This document shows, piece after piece, positions 11,961 to 24,625 of a stretch of DNA of 64,000 nt. The translations under genes were made by a program, and so were the position numbers. Each line of letters begins with the position of its first letter. Within the stretch, counting starts at the first letter, position 1. The DNA lies in the NCBI GenBank assembly GCA_964006375.1, contig OZ023265.1:115065358-115129357 (forward strand), given 5' to 3'. Origin of the DNA: Tillus elongatus. Taxonomy: Eukaryota > Arthropoda > Insecta > Coleoptera > Cleridae. The notes under the pieces were generated by a model. That model was not told the DNA's origin. It did not search any database and saw nothing but the letters and a program-made list of their open reading frames with translations.

Positions 11961-12332
11961 ACCTAACTCAAAAGAAGCTCCCACACATAGCCGGTGGGTG
12001 TTGTAGTACGAATTCTTTTCAAATACGGACATTCCTGCGTCAGATACCATAATTTTGCTAGTGCATATTTATAGAAAATTATATCTACATATGTACTGTA
12101 GGAGACTATATATCTAACATTTTTTTAAGTTTCAAATTTTATCTTTAATATAAGTTCAATGAGGTAACAATTACAAATATTTAAATGAAATTTATTTTCC
12201 ATGTAACATTTTTATGATTGGCAACAAAAACTAAAAGTTTAATTATGCGCAGTTAGCATATCTTTGTTTTTCTGCAGTTGGCATATATCATATAAGAAAC
12301 GTTACACTCAGTACGTGACACCTATTTTCCTT

Positions 12333-13060
12333 TAGTGATTTTTTTATGAAAGTTAATGGTAATGAGGAGATCGCGACTTTTAAATTAAAAAAAAAATGTC
12401 ATCAAATGAGCGCAAACTAGGAACCCCTGGAACCCAAATCCGTGGTCAGTTTTAGTCCTTATATGTTCGTATGTACGTCCGTGCGTTCGTGCGAGTGCGC
12501 GCGCGCGCGTGTGTGTATGTGTGTGTGTCACACCGATAACGCAAAAATTAATGTGCCGATTTTAACAAAATTCGGTGAGTACCTTTCGTAAGACGCTTGG
12601 ATCAGTTCGTTAGCAAGGAAAATCGGACTAGTTTTTTCCAGAAATCCTTGGTTTCCTTCCAAAAAAATTCATGTCACCGAAAATAACAAGTATATGGCAA
12701 CCAAATTTGGTACGCTGGTTTATATCATAAGAAGCAAATAACGTACCCAATTTTGGGTCTCTGCGTTTAAAGAAAGAAAAGTTATAACCATTGTGGTTTT
12801 TCTTCTTTAAACGTCAAAGTCGCGATTCTAAGCGTCAAAATTGACATGTTCTAGATAAAGAACCTGAAACTAATACAGCTTATGTACAAGAAATGTCGCA
12901 AGAAGTGTGTCCTGTAGAACCTTAAGTTTCAGCTTCAGCCATCACTGTTCTTCATTTTACTTAAATATTTGCCGAAAATTAATTTCAAAAAGAACCTTTC
13001 TCTGATGCTTTGGCAGTAGTTTCAATTATAGGTTATAATACACGAAGAAAAGCTTTGTAC
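12333..13060 (-). mobile_element. Family X copy with (GT)n in the microsatellite slot
   Basis: The hairpin end (TTTAGTGATTTTTTTATGAA) begins the copy, followed by GAGGAGATCGCG, AAATGAGCGCAAACTAGG, and a GCGCGCGCGTGTGTGTATGTG tract at 12499-12529 where other copies have (TA)n. TCACACCGATAAC and the AGTTCGTTAGC...GGAAAATCGG block follow. It extends into the long-form block (AACGTCAAAGTCGCGATT; CTGATGCTTTGGCAGTAGTTT). The terminal CTGGACGC end is absent. Confidence 0.75.
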
Positions 13061-13292
13061 ATCTTTTAAGCACATTGTGCTCACAGAGTAGTGTGAGATT
13101 TGGCATAGTTAAAGTTCATATAAAACATGAGTGTAGAAAGATAAAATGTACGTATAATATGTGTTACAAATAGATTTAAACAATGCTTTGTTTTAATTAG
13201 ACAGTAGGATTCCCAATGCCAGGTTTGAGCTGACGGGTAGTAGTCGGGTAATATGTCAATGTACAAGTAAAAATGAAAAAAAAAAATAATAG
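13060..13292. other. Unassigned short spacer
   Basis: No feature recognised. Confidence 0.4.
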
Positions 13293-13490
13293 AAAACCGA
13301 CTTTATTAAGGATAACTCAATAACTACAGGTCAGATCTTTACCAAATTTATATGGGACTACACGAGAAACACCAGCTTTCAAATAAAAAAAGAATCATCA
13401 AAATCGGTTACCTGGAAAACAAGTTCTGAGGTAATACACATAAAAACAGTCGAATTGGGAACCTCCTCTTTTTTGAAGTCGGTTAAAAAC
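13293..13490. mobile_element. MITE with AACCGACTT termini
   Basis: Left end GAAAACCGACTTTATTAAG and right end (complement) TTTTAACCGACTTCAAAAAA form inverted termini around about 195 bp that lack coding capacity. Elements with CCGACTTC ends are widespread in insect genomes. The MITE at 29.7 kb has related ends. No clear target duplication was resolved because both flanks are A/T runs. Confidence 0.6.
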
Positions 13491-13653
13491 ACATATTACT
13501 CTATGGTCGCACAGATGTACATGGATGCGTTCATACGTTTATACTGAATATTAAACTTCAGTGTTTCAGTTACTGGGTTTTAGTCAATTTTCACTAAACA
13601 TAATATTTTATCTTTGTGATTTTTCTTTTGTTTCCATAGTCATTTTGGTATTG

Positions 13654-13773
13654 TTTTTTTTTAGTGAATTTTCTTAAAATAATTCACTAATATAACGAGA
13701 TCGCGACTTTCGCATTTGTAAAAAATGTCGTCTTCAAATGGGCGTAAACTGGCCCTAGAACTAGAACACATTT

Positions 13774-13864
<91 letters not shown>

Positions 13865-14300
13865 ACCGATAACTAGAAAATAATAAGCCGACATTTATCA
13901 TAATTGGTGGGTACCTTCCTTTTACAAGTGACTTGGGTGAGTTCGGGCCAGTTTTTCCTAGAAAATTTTAGGTTTTCTTCCGGATAATTTTTATACTTCT
14001 GGAAATAACAATTTATGGCAACTAAATTCGGTACGCAGCTTTATATTATAGAATGTAAATTACACAGAAAAATGTAGATACCTATTGCAAATTTACATGG
14101 AGATTTTTCTTTAAATTTTTGTCAAAAAGCTTTTGGTGGATAATTATTATTTAGCAGGTGTGTAAATAGCTCGAAGAGGTTCGTTGCACAGGAAATCGGA
14201 CCAGTTTTTTCGGGAACATTGTTTTCGGAAAATTATTGCACTTTTTCAAACAATAAAGTTATTTTGATGAAATAAGGTATACTGTTTCTACTATATGTAG
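13654..14300 (-). mobile_element. Family X copy with (TA)n
   Basis: Hairpin end TTTAGTGAATTTTCTTAAAA then ATTCACTAATATAACGAG, GATCGCGACTTTCGC, (TA)n at 13776-13861, TCACACCGATAACTAG, and the conserved CGGGCCAGTTTTTCCTAG block. The distal CTGGACGC end is missing; after 14280 the sequence abuts a truncated SINE. Confidence 0.75.
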
Positions 14301-14307
14301 GTTTACC

Positions 14308-14420
14308 AACGGGACCGACGGCTTTACGCCCTCTCCGAATGGCGCAACGTGCAGACATTCAACTTGCTCAAATACGAGGTCACAACTTCGGTTGATGTTA
14401 ATTTTACATGCAGTATGTAC
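14308..14420 (-). mobile_element. SINE, body half (split copy)
   Basis: GGGACCGACGGCTTTACGCC through TTGATGTTAATTTTACATGC matches the SINE body in antisense. The copy stops at GTAC (14417-14420) where an LTR-type element is inserted, and resumes at 16296. The 5' distal part of the body is missing before 14308. Confidence 0.8.
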
Positions 14421-16295
14421 TGTGATGAACCCCGGCTCAGCAGATGGCCCGACGGATAAGTTGCCAATCCGTCATTCGAGCGTGACCTAAATATTTTATT
14501 GTTAAATTATTCTCGGGCGCCATCTTTATTCCCTATTGAATAGGACGGGGTCAGATCCCCGTGAGGACTTCTGCTAAGGCCCTCGTAGAACACCACAAAG
14601 TTACTGTTTCATAACAGCCTTGTCCCAGTGTAACTCGAGTGGAGAAGAAAACTACAGCCAGGGGTCGTAAGTTATTATGTCCCGTAGAGTTCGCGAGTGG
14701 TAAGTGTGTTTTAATCACTCACTCCCGAATAATGGCTGTTTTCCCTAACATATAAACTTGGAAGCAGAAATATTCTAAGCAGGAAACTATCGACTACGAT
14801 GTACTTCCGCTAGTCACAATCCGTCACAGGATTCTAGCCCTAACACATTTACACTAGTACAAATACCTATAGGCAGTGCAGTGAAACGCAACTAATTACA
14901 TAAAAAAACTCTCTAATAACATTCAGAATATTTACAAAATGAAATCGACAACAATAAAAATCAATTAATTAATTAAAACCAAAAATTCGCTACAAATCAT
15001 GCGAATATTGAGACACATATCTCAATCCAGATAATGTTATCTCTGTCAAGACATTCTTTTACAATAGAATTGATACCATAAATGGGTACTATTTAAAAAT
15101 ACAGTGATATTCGCCTAAAATAATATGCATAATAATTAATGCTAATTAAGCTAGCCCCTAACATTAGCACAGAAAACAATGCATAACAAAGCACGGCAAG
15201 CGTAAAGCAGGACACCCCAAACCTCAAATGGAGAATGGATCCGCGACGGGACAAACAAACGGTTCCCACGCTTACACGGCCCTAACTCGCTAATGAATAC
15301 CACTAGGTAATTCGTTACCTAATATGGAACACCCTAACTAGCCTACAATGCCCCCAGCGATTGCGTACCATTCTGGATTGATCTCTGCTTCCTCCGAGGA
15401 CTTTACCGTCCCTCAAAGCAAACATAGTCGCACCAATACAGCACACGATGCCGGGCACACTAAAAACTACCCTAAATCAGCACTGTCCGTGCTCCCGTTT
15501 CCCTTATATGGGTACGAAACGTGACCAGCTTGGCCCTTACCTAGGCTGGACACTTTAGCTAGTTAACCACCTAGTTTAGCGAACGCACACCCTCCAGAAT
15601 AAATACACGATTTCCCAAAGGACGTACGTCCCTTCAAGAGATCGCGGTTCACCCTGTATAGTACGCTTTGATTCGCTAAAACACCCTAATTCGGTCACTA
15701 CTAAATCCAGTACACTCTATATACACGTGAAATCCTAACTCCGCTGTTAATATTTCACATAGAACAGCATTAATTAAACAAAACCAGTTTAACCATTTAC
15801 AAATTATACTTCTGCACGTTTCCCGAAGTGATAACTAACCTGGTAAACTGATACCTTTACAGAACACAGTCCTCCTAGACTATTATTTTTTATTAATAAC
15901 AGACCAATACACGGCCTCTTCGCTGTTCTATAGCGACACGGGATAATCTTCCCCCAGGTATTACACCTGACTAACGCTTTAATAAATTACAAAGCAAAGG
16001 TACGGACGACGACTACTTGTTGTCACGGCGATGATTCAAAAACCCCTCTGGTTTCGCGTTGCGTTTGTTCTGCCCGTTTTATTGACATGCGCCTAGAATA
16101 AATCTTATTGCGCCTGTCAGACTGGCGTAAAGCGGTTCATTCTACAAGAACTCCGTGCCGGCTCTGGCGAATTTTGATACTTTGACGTGAATTTAAAATG
16201 TGTCAGATTTATTGTCCAGCAAATATCCGTTATTTATACCGCCTAAACGACTTATTAGCTATTCAAATAACCGCAATAAATCGGACTTCATTACA
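14421..16295. mobile_element. LTR-type insertion (probable solo LTR), 1,875 bp
   Basis: The element begins TGTGATGAAC and ends GGACTTCATTACA, so it has TG...CA termini and an imperfect 9-bp terminal inversion (TGTRATGAA). It is bounded by GTAC on both sides (14417-14420 and 16296-16299). Removing it with one GTAC restores the intact SINE sequence seen at 27.8 kb, so the boundaries are exact. There is no open frame of note and no protease, reverse-transcriptase or integrase sequence, which fits a solo LTR or a non-autonomous LTR derivative. Its GC is higher than the surroundings. It shares TCTCGGGCGCCAT near its left end with the 47.6-kb insertion. Clade not determined. Confidence 0.75.
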
Positions 16296-16388
16296 GTACT
16301 GAAAAAGTGGAAGGAGAGCCCAGGGAATCGAACCTAGTACCCTTCGGTTCAGAGGCACACGTTCTTACCCCTGTACCACCGAGGCATT
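16296..16388 (-). mobile_element. SINE, tRNA-like head half (split copy)
   Basis: Continuation of the SINE at 14308-14420. Read on the minus strand it contains TGGTACAGGGG (A-box position) and GGTTCGATTCC (B box), preceded by GCCTCGG. It ends at the usual start of the head. Confidence 0.8.
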
Positions 16389-16404
16389 GACGTCTATCTT
16401 CTAT

Positions 16405-16720
16405 ATATAAATAAAAATTAAATGCTGTTCGTTCGTAAGCGCATCACTTAAGAACGGCGCGACAGATTTTGTTACATTTGTTTTTAAAATGTTTGTAATA
16501 GTCTGATTAGGGATTTTAGGGAAATAAAAATTGTAAGAGTGACCCAGAAAATTGGAAAATTCAGGAAAAACTGAAACTGATTTTTCTCCGATTTATTTCG
16601 CTATGTCGCTTGGCATACTGAAAATTGGATAGAAAAGCGTCTGTCGGGTCAGATAATCATAAAAGAGAAGTGTGCTTTCCAATATTTAACAACCAATAAA
16701 TTTAGACACTTGTTTTATAA
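16405..16720 (+). mobile_element. Helitron-like or related repeat fragment (copy 2)
   Basis: CTATATATAAATAAAAATTA, then TGCTGTTCGTTCGTAAG, GCATCACTTAAGAACGGC and GTTTGTAATAGTC match the copy at 2.7 kb. The TATATATAAATAAAAATT opening is typical of insect Helitron-type 5' regions, but no replicase or 3' hairpin is present. The class stays tentative. Confidence 0.4.
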
Positions 16721-17880
16721 CTGGTTTGATGATTATGCGATTATGCGTCTTGTGTATATCAGTATTCTGTTCCAATAACTTTATTACTACTTGCCAATCT
16801 GTGTTTTTATGATATCATGACCTGACCCTATGTTTATTAGTAACACCCAGTCCCCTGTTATTATGTTGTATTACGTCATCTAGTGTTCATTGATCCATCC
16901 ACTTTTACACCAACTCCACTTGGAGCAAACTATATCGTGACTTGGCCGTTGTCTATAAGTGAACAAACCACTATTTATAGATGTATGTGGAGTAAGGTCA
17001 TGATCACATAATCTATAATCCTATAATATATGCTGTTCGATCGTTCTATCGAAACCGTTGCATGAGTTCGTCTTTTCCTATTGTTCCGTCGTGAATTTGC
17101 GCAATTGTTTATAGCTTCCTTCCTCACAGCGACCTCGTTCTCTATTGCCTGACGTCTAGGTTATATACTGCTAGTTTAGGATATGCCATTGACAGATACA
17201 AAATATACAGTAGTGAATAATGGAAACTGAGAAAATATAATCTGGTATGTATCGGTTTGGTGTTCTGAGCATATGGATTAGTGAAAAGAATTTATCTTGC
17301 ATATAAGTAATACGATTAATAGAAATTACATTTATTTATTTTAGGGATAATTCTTTCAAGAACACAAAACACACATCGCTCACTGTCTGCAATAATGGGA
17401 CAACTTAAAATCTATTAATTTTAAGAATCGCAGTTTAAGCATTTAAGATCAATCATTTGAATTGTTTTAGAAGTTTTTTTCACTCTCAGGGCTCGTCCGC
17501 GTCTTTGCCGTCCCGATAGCACTGCAGCCTTTGGCTTATTGTGCATTGTTTTAGAAGTACGAACATTCTTAAATTTGATAGTTACTTAAATTTTTTATAT
17601 ATAGTCGATGATGATTATTACAACATTATTTCATTTAACTCACATATTTAACACAAAAAAATGACTTGTGCCGTTTCGAGTTTAACAAAAATTTCAAACT
17701 TTTGAATTAGTACGGCCATATTTTATATGACTGGGCTGAATAAAAATGGATGTCCTATAAATAATGGTTTTATTAAAGAGCTAATAAATTTTAACAAATG
17801 TAACAATCCATTCTTTGTCCATATTGATCAAAAACAAATTAGCCCAGTCAAAAATAACAAAGTAGAAACCTCTTATAAAA
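16721..17880. other. Unassigned DNA
   Basis: No gene or repeat assigned. A 61-codon frame at 17727-17912 has no recognisable product. The flanks of part of it carry the short inverted pair GACTGGGCT/AGCCCAGTC (17729-17737 and 17841-17849). Confidence 0.4.
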
Positions 17881-18121
17881 TGAAATTTATAAGTTTCCTT
17901 ATAAACAGATAGAGTGAGTCAGTTTGTAGTGGATTAGTTTTGGTGCAGAATAAGTGATAATAGAAGGCGAATAGTAAACTATAGTTCTATGGACATTTGT
18001 AATAGAGGAATATTTTAATTGGTGTGTTTATGTTCTGAAAATAGTTGGTTATAATAAATTAATAGTTTAAAAAGCTGTGTTTTGTTAGTCAGTAGACCCA
18101 GAACCCCGACGAACGTAACAA
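17880..18121 (+). mobile_element. LTR fragment, family shared with 55.5 kb
   Basis: From a TATAAACAG motif through AGTGAGTCAGT, AGTTCTATGGACA, GGTTATAATAAATTAATAG (an AATAAA polyadenylation-type signal), GTGTTTTGTTAGTCAG, CCCCGACGAACG to TAACA. The same order occurs at 55.56-55.76 kb. A TATA-like box, an initiator-like AGTCAGT, an AATAAA and a CA end are the usual parts of an LTR. The right junction passes directly into family X sequence. The left part is lost or diverged. Confidence 0.5.
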
Positions 18122-19171
18122 TTTATTAATTATAGGGTGTCTTGGGTTGCACCTTACAAAATTAGTTTGATAACAATCAAGGTGTGGCCATAAGTCGTCG
18201 GTAATCAAACTTTTTTTTTGAATGGATCACTCACATTATTATAGTGTTGCATTTGTCATCCACATAATGCATATTTATAGGAAAAAATTGATACCATTCA
18301 ACGTTTTGGGTTATTTCAATAATTGTTTTGTAACTTTTCACGTTTGTGGCATATTAAAAACTTGAGATGCGGCGTTTTTACCAATAGATAGCGGAGTCCC
18401 ATGAAAATACGCATTCAAAGAGGTTTTCGTTTATATGATTACTCGAAAAAATCCAGTTGTTATATACAGGCGCTATCAAATAGTGCTTGCATTTGAAAAA
18501 TTCAAACTGCCATAACTCAATTTTTTAAAATGGAACAGCCTGTATTTTATCTCAATTTTAATTGCAAATTATATAGTTTGAATTTTATGTACATTATCAG
18601 CAAATTTTCGTGTGAAATACGTATATCAGTCGCATATATCATTTTAAATTAAATTGTTGTCAAATGTGATTAAAAAGTAATGTTTAATATGTTATTGTAA
18701 AAAAAAAGATGTTTGCGAATTTACATAAGAAAGCTGTTTTCAATATTTTTTGAAAAGAAATGTGTTTATAAATTTGTCGTGTAAAAGGCTTTTTAGCTAA
18801 GTTTCGTAAACTCTTTTATATAAATTTCGTTACATTACTTAGGTCAATTTTTGTAAAAAAAAGGCAAATTTTCGTGAAAGGGGTTCTTTGCAAATTTTCA
18901 TGTAAAAATGTTTATTTTTTTTATTATTTTAAAAAGCTTTTGTGAATAATGATTATATCTTGGTAATTGTAGTTTTTGTGTGATTTGTTTGAATTGTTGT
19001 TCTGGAAAATCGGACTGGTTTTTTCGCCATATTTTTATTTATTTTTCAGAAAATGTTTGTATTTTTGAAACAATAAAGTTATTTTGATTCATTAAACAAG
19101 AGACATATTTGGAATCAGAAACAGTTTTATGAAAATTCGCTACCACAACGTACCTGCTCCGTCCAGATTTT
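18122..19171 (-). mobile_element. Family X long-form remnant
   Basis: TTATAGGGTGTCTTGGGTTG and GGCCATAAGTCGTCGGT match the inner block of the long X copies. At the far end ATGAAAATTCGCTACC, ACAACGTACCTGCTCCGTCC is a decayed X terminus. Between them 18295-18420 is repeat Z in inverse orientation to 8.2 kb. The rest is diverged AT-rich X-like text. Confidence 0.6.
18295..18420. repeat. Repeat Z, copy 2
   Basis: Reverse complement reads TTTTCATGGGACTCCGCTAT and GTAAAAACGCCGC, matching 8275-8330. Confidence 0.5.
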
Positions 19172-19727
19172 TTTGCTTTTTGGGACCTGAATTCGGTTGG
19201 TCTTTTATATTTTTATTTAATTTTAGACGTTATTTGATATAAAGTTAAACACTAGAAAAACATGGTACTATAATACACTTGTTGCGACAGAATATTCGAG
19301 TATTTATTTTCAGGGAGGAAAACTTTTAAAACTCCTGTACTTATCCCAGGTCATAGTTAATTTATTATGAGTCGTAACTGATGTTGTGTGCTCTGGTTCA
19401 AAGCAAGCACCGAGGCACGTTAGCTTACACTGTTTTATTTTTCCCATTTAACATGAAAATATAGAATTTTAATACAGTGAAATCGTTTTAAAATGTAAAT
19501 TCAGGTAAAAATGCACATTTTCACTCATAATCCAACCTCAAACTTAACATTCTAGTCCCCAAATCTAATATTCAGGAAAAAGATTCGGATATCTGACTCA
19601 AATAAATATTTTATATCTCTAGCGTGTATGAACCTCTCCCGTGCGGAAATATTTTCTCTATGTTCACCTGGTGAATTGAGATTTTGTTGCATTTAAATTT
19701 TTTGACAGGGGTATCCAAAACGGAAAA
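19172..19727. other. Unassigned DNA
   Basis: No feature recognised. Confidence 0.4.
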
Positions 19728-19787
19728 AAAATCAGGACGCAGCAAGTGCGTTAGACAGTTATCGCTTGGATACACACACACACACAC

Positions 19788-19871
<84 letters not shown>

Positions 19872-20015
19872 TCATACGGACCTTGGTTTCGGGTTCTATT
19901 AGGCAAAAATCCCATTTATTTGGAAAAATTTTTGCAAGTCTCAGTCTTTGAGTCTATTTCTCGGAACCCACTGCTTCAAACTCAAAAAGTCTGGACACCG
20001 CACGTGCGTTACATG
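19728..20015 (+). mobile_element. Family X fragment with (CA)n(TA)n, plus extra terminus
   Basis: ATCAGGACGCAGCAAGTGCG starts the copy, which jumps after about 30 bp into (CA)8 (19772-19788) and (TA)n (19790-19868). ACGGACCTTGGTTTCGGG and CCCATTTATTTGG follow. A separate decayed terminus, GTCTGGACACCGCACGTGCG, lies at 19990-20009. Most of the body is deleted. Confidence 0.65.
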
Positions 20016-20339
20016 TTGAACTGATCTCATGTGATATCTTACGCTAAAAGGAGAATAAAACCGTAAACAATTGAAATTGTTAATATAACAAATATTGTTA
20101 CCTTTTGTAACAAAAAAGATCATAACTGATGAGCAACTTAGTAGCACACGGAACTACTGTCGCGCGTACAGTGCTTTTAGTGAAACCCTATGTTTCAAAG
20201 TATAGATTCCATGCTCGTTAAAAACATCTCTTCCTAAAGCGCCATACAAAAAAACAATTAGGAATTTTTTGACCACGCTTGTGACAAACAGGAAAAACTG
20301 CAATGGAAACCAATGATCTAAAAATCACTGTAATGGGTT

Positions 20340-20899
20340 TTCCCAAAGTAGGTGTCATTCTGAATACCAAGGCGTTTCTGAACCCTCAAAACTTGACCGC
20401 CTCTAGTTGACAGATGGCAGCTAAAAGTTAAGTGAAAATGGGACGATATACAGTCGAGCAACGCATTTTATTTGTCACAATTCCCGTTGAAAATCGTGCA
20501 AGTTTTGCAGAGGTGGATCAGAAACATCTTATTCTATTGGGAATGGTGAAGTACCAATTATTAGTGCGATTGTGAAAATATTCAACAAATTTAAGGAAGA
20601 TGGCTCCGTTGCAAACTACAAGAAACCAGAGCGTTCTCATACTGCAAGATCAACCGAGAATTTTCACGCAGTTGAAGACAATATCGATACTGATCCAGGC
20701 ATGTTAATACCAACGGGTACTCAACAATTTAACATTTCGAGAAGTGGGCTGCATCGAATTTTACAACTTGAGCCGACGCAATAAATTAAACCTACACGCC
20801 GCCCACAATGTGGTGCAGTCTCATATTGGACCCTGGAAATGCATGTAGCTGACAATCATTTTTGCAACAAAATTACTATGAGTGGCGAAGCCTATTGCT

Positions 20900-20993
<94 letters not shown>

Positions 20994-21410
20994 CATACAT
21001 ACATATATACATACACTCTTATGACCTAAATTGGAAGCCATGGACCTAATGGCCTTTTTTTACCAGCAAGACAACGCAACATTCCACACATCTGATAAAT
21101 TAATTGGGTGATTACATGTGAATTTTCGGGTCGCTTTATTTAACAAAATAAAAACACTAGTTAACGTGTGATTTGACGCTGTTGGACTTCCTCCTGTGGA
21201 GATATGTGAAGTAAATAGTTTATCCTGTTAGTCCCAAAACTAATCGTTAGTTAAAGTCAACACACGAGCTGACTATACATAAGATTGGGCTAGAAATATG
21301 TAAAAAGCTCATAAAAAACGTCGCCGAAAACATCGTCATATCCCAGAAATGTCAAGGTGGACATTTAATTACAGATTTCCGCTCAATCCTAGTAGTTAAT
21401 ATCGTTGTTA
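20340..21410 (+). pseudogene. Mariner-family transposase fossil
   Basis: Plus-strand frames recover both halves of a mariner-type transposase. The N-terminal part starts at an ATG near 20439 with GRYTVEQRILFV, then IVKIFNKFKEDGSVANYKKP, RSTENFHAVEDNI and ISRSGLHRIL, which is the helix-turn-helix DNA-binding half. After a gap containing (TA)n, FYQQDNATFHTS (second catalytic Asp block), then DFLLWRYVK and CQGGHLI follow, the last two matching the C-terminal part of the family. The first catalytic Asp region is gone. Multiple frameshifts and stops make it non-functional. Confidence 0.8.
20907..21014. repeat. (TA)n followed by (TACA)n, inside mariner fossil
   Basis: About 83 bp of TA followed by CATACATACATACATATATAC. 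It occupies the place of the transposase core. Confidence 0.95.
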
Positions 21411-22007
21411 GTGAAGAAAAAATTAATCGATTCCTGTTTTAAATTTGTAAATTATAAAAGCAACGTCTTTTTGATTTGATTGTGTTATTTAGATAGGTAG
21501 ATATTCGATCAATTATTGCTTCAAATAGTGTTGAAGTGGCTTAAAAATCACAGGCAACTTAGCAGCTAATGGACCACATTACTAAGGTTAGGAAATTTCT
21601 TTCCCGCGGGTTCATAGTTTAAATTTATTACCATTGCTGTTATATTGGATGTATACTTTCAGCGCCTGTAGAGTTTGAATTAAGCAATTCTTATACTTGA
21701 AACGACTCAGACTTGATGTTTTAACTATCAATTTCCAATTTTAGAATTTTAGAATTTAAAATAATGTATTTTGTTAGGAAATATTGAAAATTGAAATTAA
21801 TAATGCACGCCCGGGCGACGTATGTCGATGATTACTGATTGACATTCCAACATCACGAATGTCATGTCATGTCATGTCATATGTCATTTAAACCAAAAAC
21901 TGCATCGTTTTGCGTTCGTGGATCGTCAACACCTGTTTACTAATTAGTTTATATTAGTCTTTTTTTTTGTTTTGTTTTTGCTGGACAAAACCTGATAATT
22001 TTTTTTC
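21411..22007. other. Unassigned DNA with short ATGTC tandem
   Basis: No gene recognised. A five-base tandem, ATGTC repeated about four times, is at 21860-21882. Confidence 0.45.
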
Positions 22008-22335
22008 TTCAACGTCGGTCTATTTCTGCGACTATGGACAATTACCGACGACAGGGAGCAGTTTCACCTCAGTATCCTGGAAATGTTGTCGAACCCCTAC
22101 CTCTCTGTAAGGAGGGTAGAGATCTTTAACGTGCCCAATATCGAATTAATACGGGATCGACGGCTTTACGCACCCCCCCCCCCCCCCCCCCGACAGGCGT
22201 TACGTGCAGACATTCAACTTGCTCAAAAACAACGCCACAACCTCAGTTGATGTTAATATTACAGTATTTACTGAAAAAGTTAAAGGAGTTAAAGGTTGAG
22301 AGGCACACGTTCTTACCACTAAACCACCCAGGCTC
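22008..22335 (-). mobile_element. SINE copy with C19 run
   Basis: Antisense SINE body (GTCTATTTCTGCGACTATGG ... TTGATGTTAATATTACAG) and most of the tRNA-like head (GAGAGGCACACGTTCTTACC; CCACCCAGGC). The B-box region is deleted. A pure run of 19 C lies at 22173-22191 within the body, where sister copies read CGCCCCCTCCGAAGG-like text, so it is an expansion of an existing C-rich patch. Confidence 0.8.
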
Positions 22336-22658
22336 TAACTTTATCAAAATAAACCGAAAGATAGCTTCCAGAATAATATAGTTTTAATCTTTTAATTATT
22401 TTGATCACGATGATATGTAATGTCTGATAAAAATAGCTTGAACTCTAGGCATCGTATCGGGCGAAGAATTGATCATAGCAGGCGAAAAGTACACACTTCG
22501 ATCGAACAATAAGAAGATGTGATTTTAAAATTTCGTGCGTTATGAACCCAGTTTGAAATTCCCGCTTAGAAAAAATCATTACACTAATATGGTCCATTTC
22601 CCTAATAACCCTACAGAACTACTCATTTATTAATGTAGTATGATGCATTTAATTAAAA
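22336..22658. other. Unassigned DNA
   Basis: No feature recognised. Confidence 0.4.
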
Positions 22659-22957
22659 AAGTCTGGACGCTGCAAGTGCGTTATGGTAGTGAATTTTCAT
22701 AGAAATGATCTGGCACCAAATATTTTTTATAACTTTTTTTGTAACATAGAAACCTAAATTTAGTGTATAGTTTACTCTTTATATCGTAAACCTACATACC
22801 AAATTTGGTTATCATAGCTTTTGTCTGTTTTTTTAAGATAAAATTTTTTTTTTGAAAGAAAACTCAAAATTTTCCCTGAAGACCTGGTCGGATTTTCCTG
22901 GATAACGAACTTATCCAAGCCACTTACGTGTCAAATTCAATTAAAATATTTTTTTAG

Positions 22958-23049
<92 letters not shown>

Positions 23050-23135
23050 TTATTTATTGGTAGTGTCACACCGATAACTAAAAAAATATTTTTATTGAAT
23101 TTGACACGTAAGTGGCTTGGATAAGTTCGTTATAT
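22659..23135 (+). mobile_element. Family X copy with inverted partner across (TA)n
   Basis: Starts AAAGTCTGGACGCTGCAAG, TGCGTTATGGTAGTGAATTT and runs through the body (CTGGTCGGATTTTCCTGG) to (TA)n at 22959-23046. Beyond the tract, 23075-23133 is an almost exact inverse of 22902-22960, with one visible mismatch. The element is thus folded back on itself through the microsatellite instead of ending in the usual hairpin end. Confidence 0.75.
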
Positions 23136-23575
23136 TCAACTACAGTGCTTACAAACTAATGTGATGACAGAAATATGATTATCTCTTTAAATTATGAACC
23201 ACTATTACGTAACTGAATTTCATAGCCCAAATAATAACTACAATTTATTTACAAAAGCTAAAAAAGAAAGAATAAACATTTCAGAACATATCTTGTTAAT
23301 TAGACTGAGTCGTGGGCGTAGTAGGAAGTTTTCTCTTGGACTTTTTAAAGATTTTATATTAATATACGCACATTAATTAAGCAGGTAACATCCTAAGTTG
23401 CTAACGGAATACTCTTAGTAATTTATTTTTTAATTGCTCATTAAGGGGAGCTACATCAGTAAGCATATATGCTATGTGATTATCTGTTTTATGTCAGAGG
23501 GAAATATATATCTGTGCTTTTATAGTTATGATATCTATGGCAACCATTTTGCTTTGACCTGTGTGTTGTGTGTTT
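23136..23575. other. Unassigned DNA
   Basis: No feature recognised; a 60-codon frame at 23194-23376 has no identifiable product. Confidence 0.4.
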
Positions 23576-23880
23576 TGTTTCTTTAACGTCGGCCTATTTC
23601 CGCGACTATGGCCAATCACCGACGCCAGGGAGCAGTTTCACCTCACTATCCTGGAAATTTTGCCAAACCCCTGTCTTTATGTAAGGAGGGTAGGGATCTT
23701 TAACGTGCCCAACATCGCATGGACACGGGACCGACGGCTTTACGCCCCCTCCGAAGGGCCGAACGTGCAGACATTCAAGTTGCTCAAATACAATGTCAGA
23801 ACCTCGGTTGATGTTAATTTTACAGTTTACACTGAAAAAGTGAAAGGAGTACCCTGGGATCGAACCCAGTACCCTTCTGC
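23576..23880 (-). mobile_element. SINE copy, head truncated after B box
   Basis: Antisense body from TTTAACGTCGGCCTATTTCC to GAAAGGAGTACCC, then GGATCGAACCCAGTACCC (complement of the B box). The A box is absent. The frame across this copy is open for 137 codons only because the body happens to lack stops here. Confidence 0.8.
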
Positions 23881-23974
23881 TTTGACCTGTGAAACAAGCA
23901 ATAAATTTAAAAAAATAAAGATATCATCAAGTGGTCAGAAACGCCATCTAACAAGAGAGCATCCCATTTTATAA

Positions 23975-24578
<604 letters not shown>

Positions 24579-24625
24579 ACTTTTGATAAATGTTTAGAAC
24601 TGAATCTAATACAAAACTACGTAAA

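Noticed and set aside
23561..23974. 137-codon frame (FPRLWPITD...) repeated at 8.5 kb
   Set aside because: It is the antisense of a SINE body; recurrence reflects repeat conservation, and other copies break the frame.
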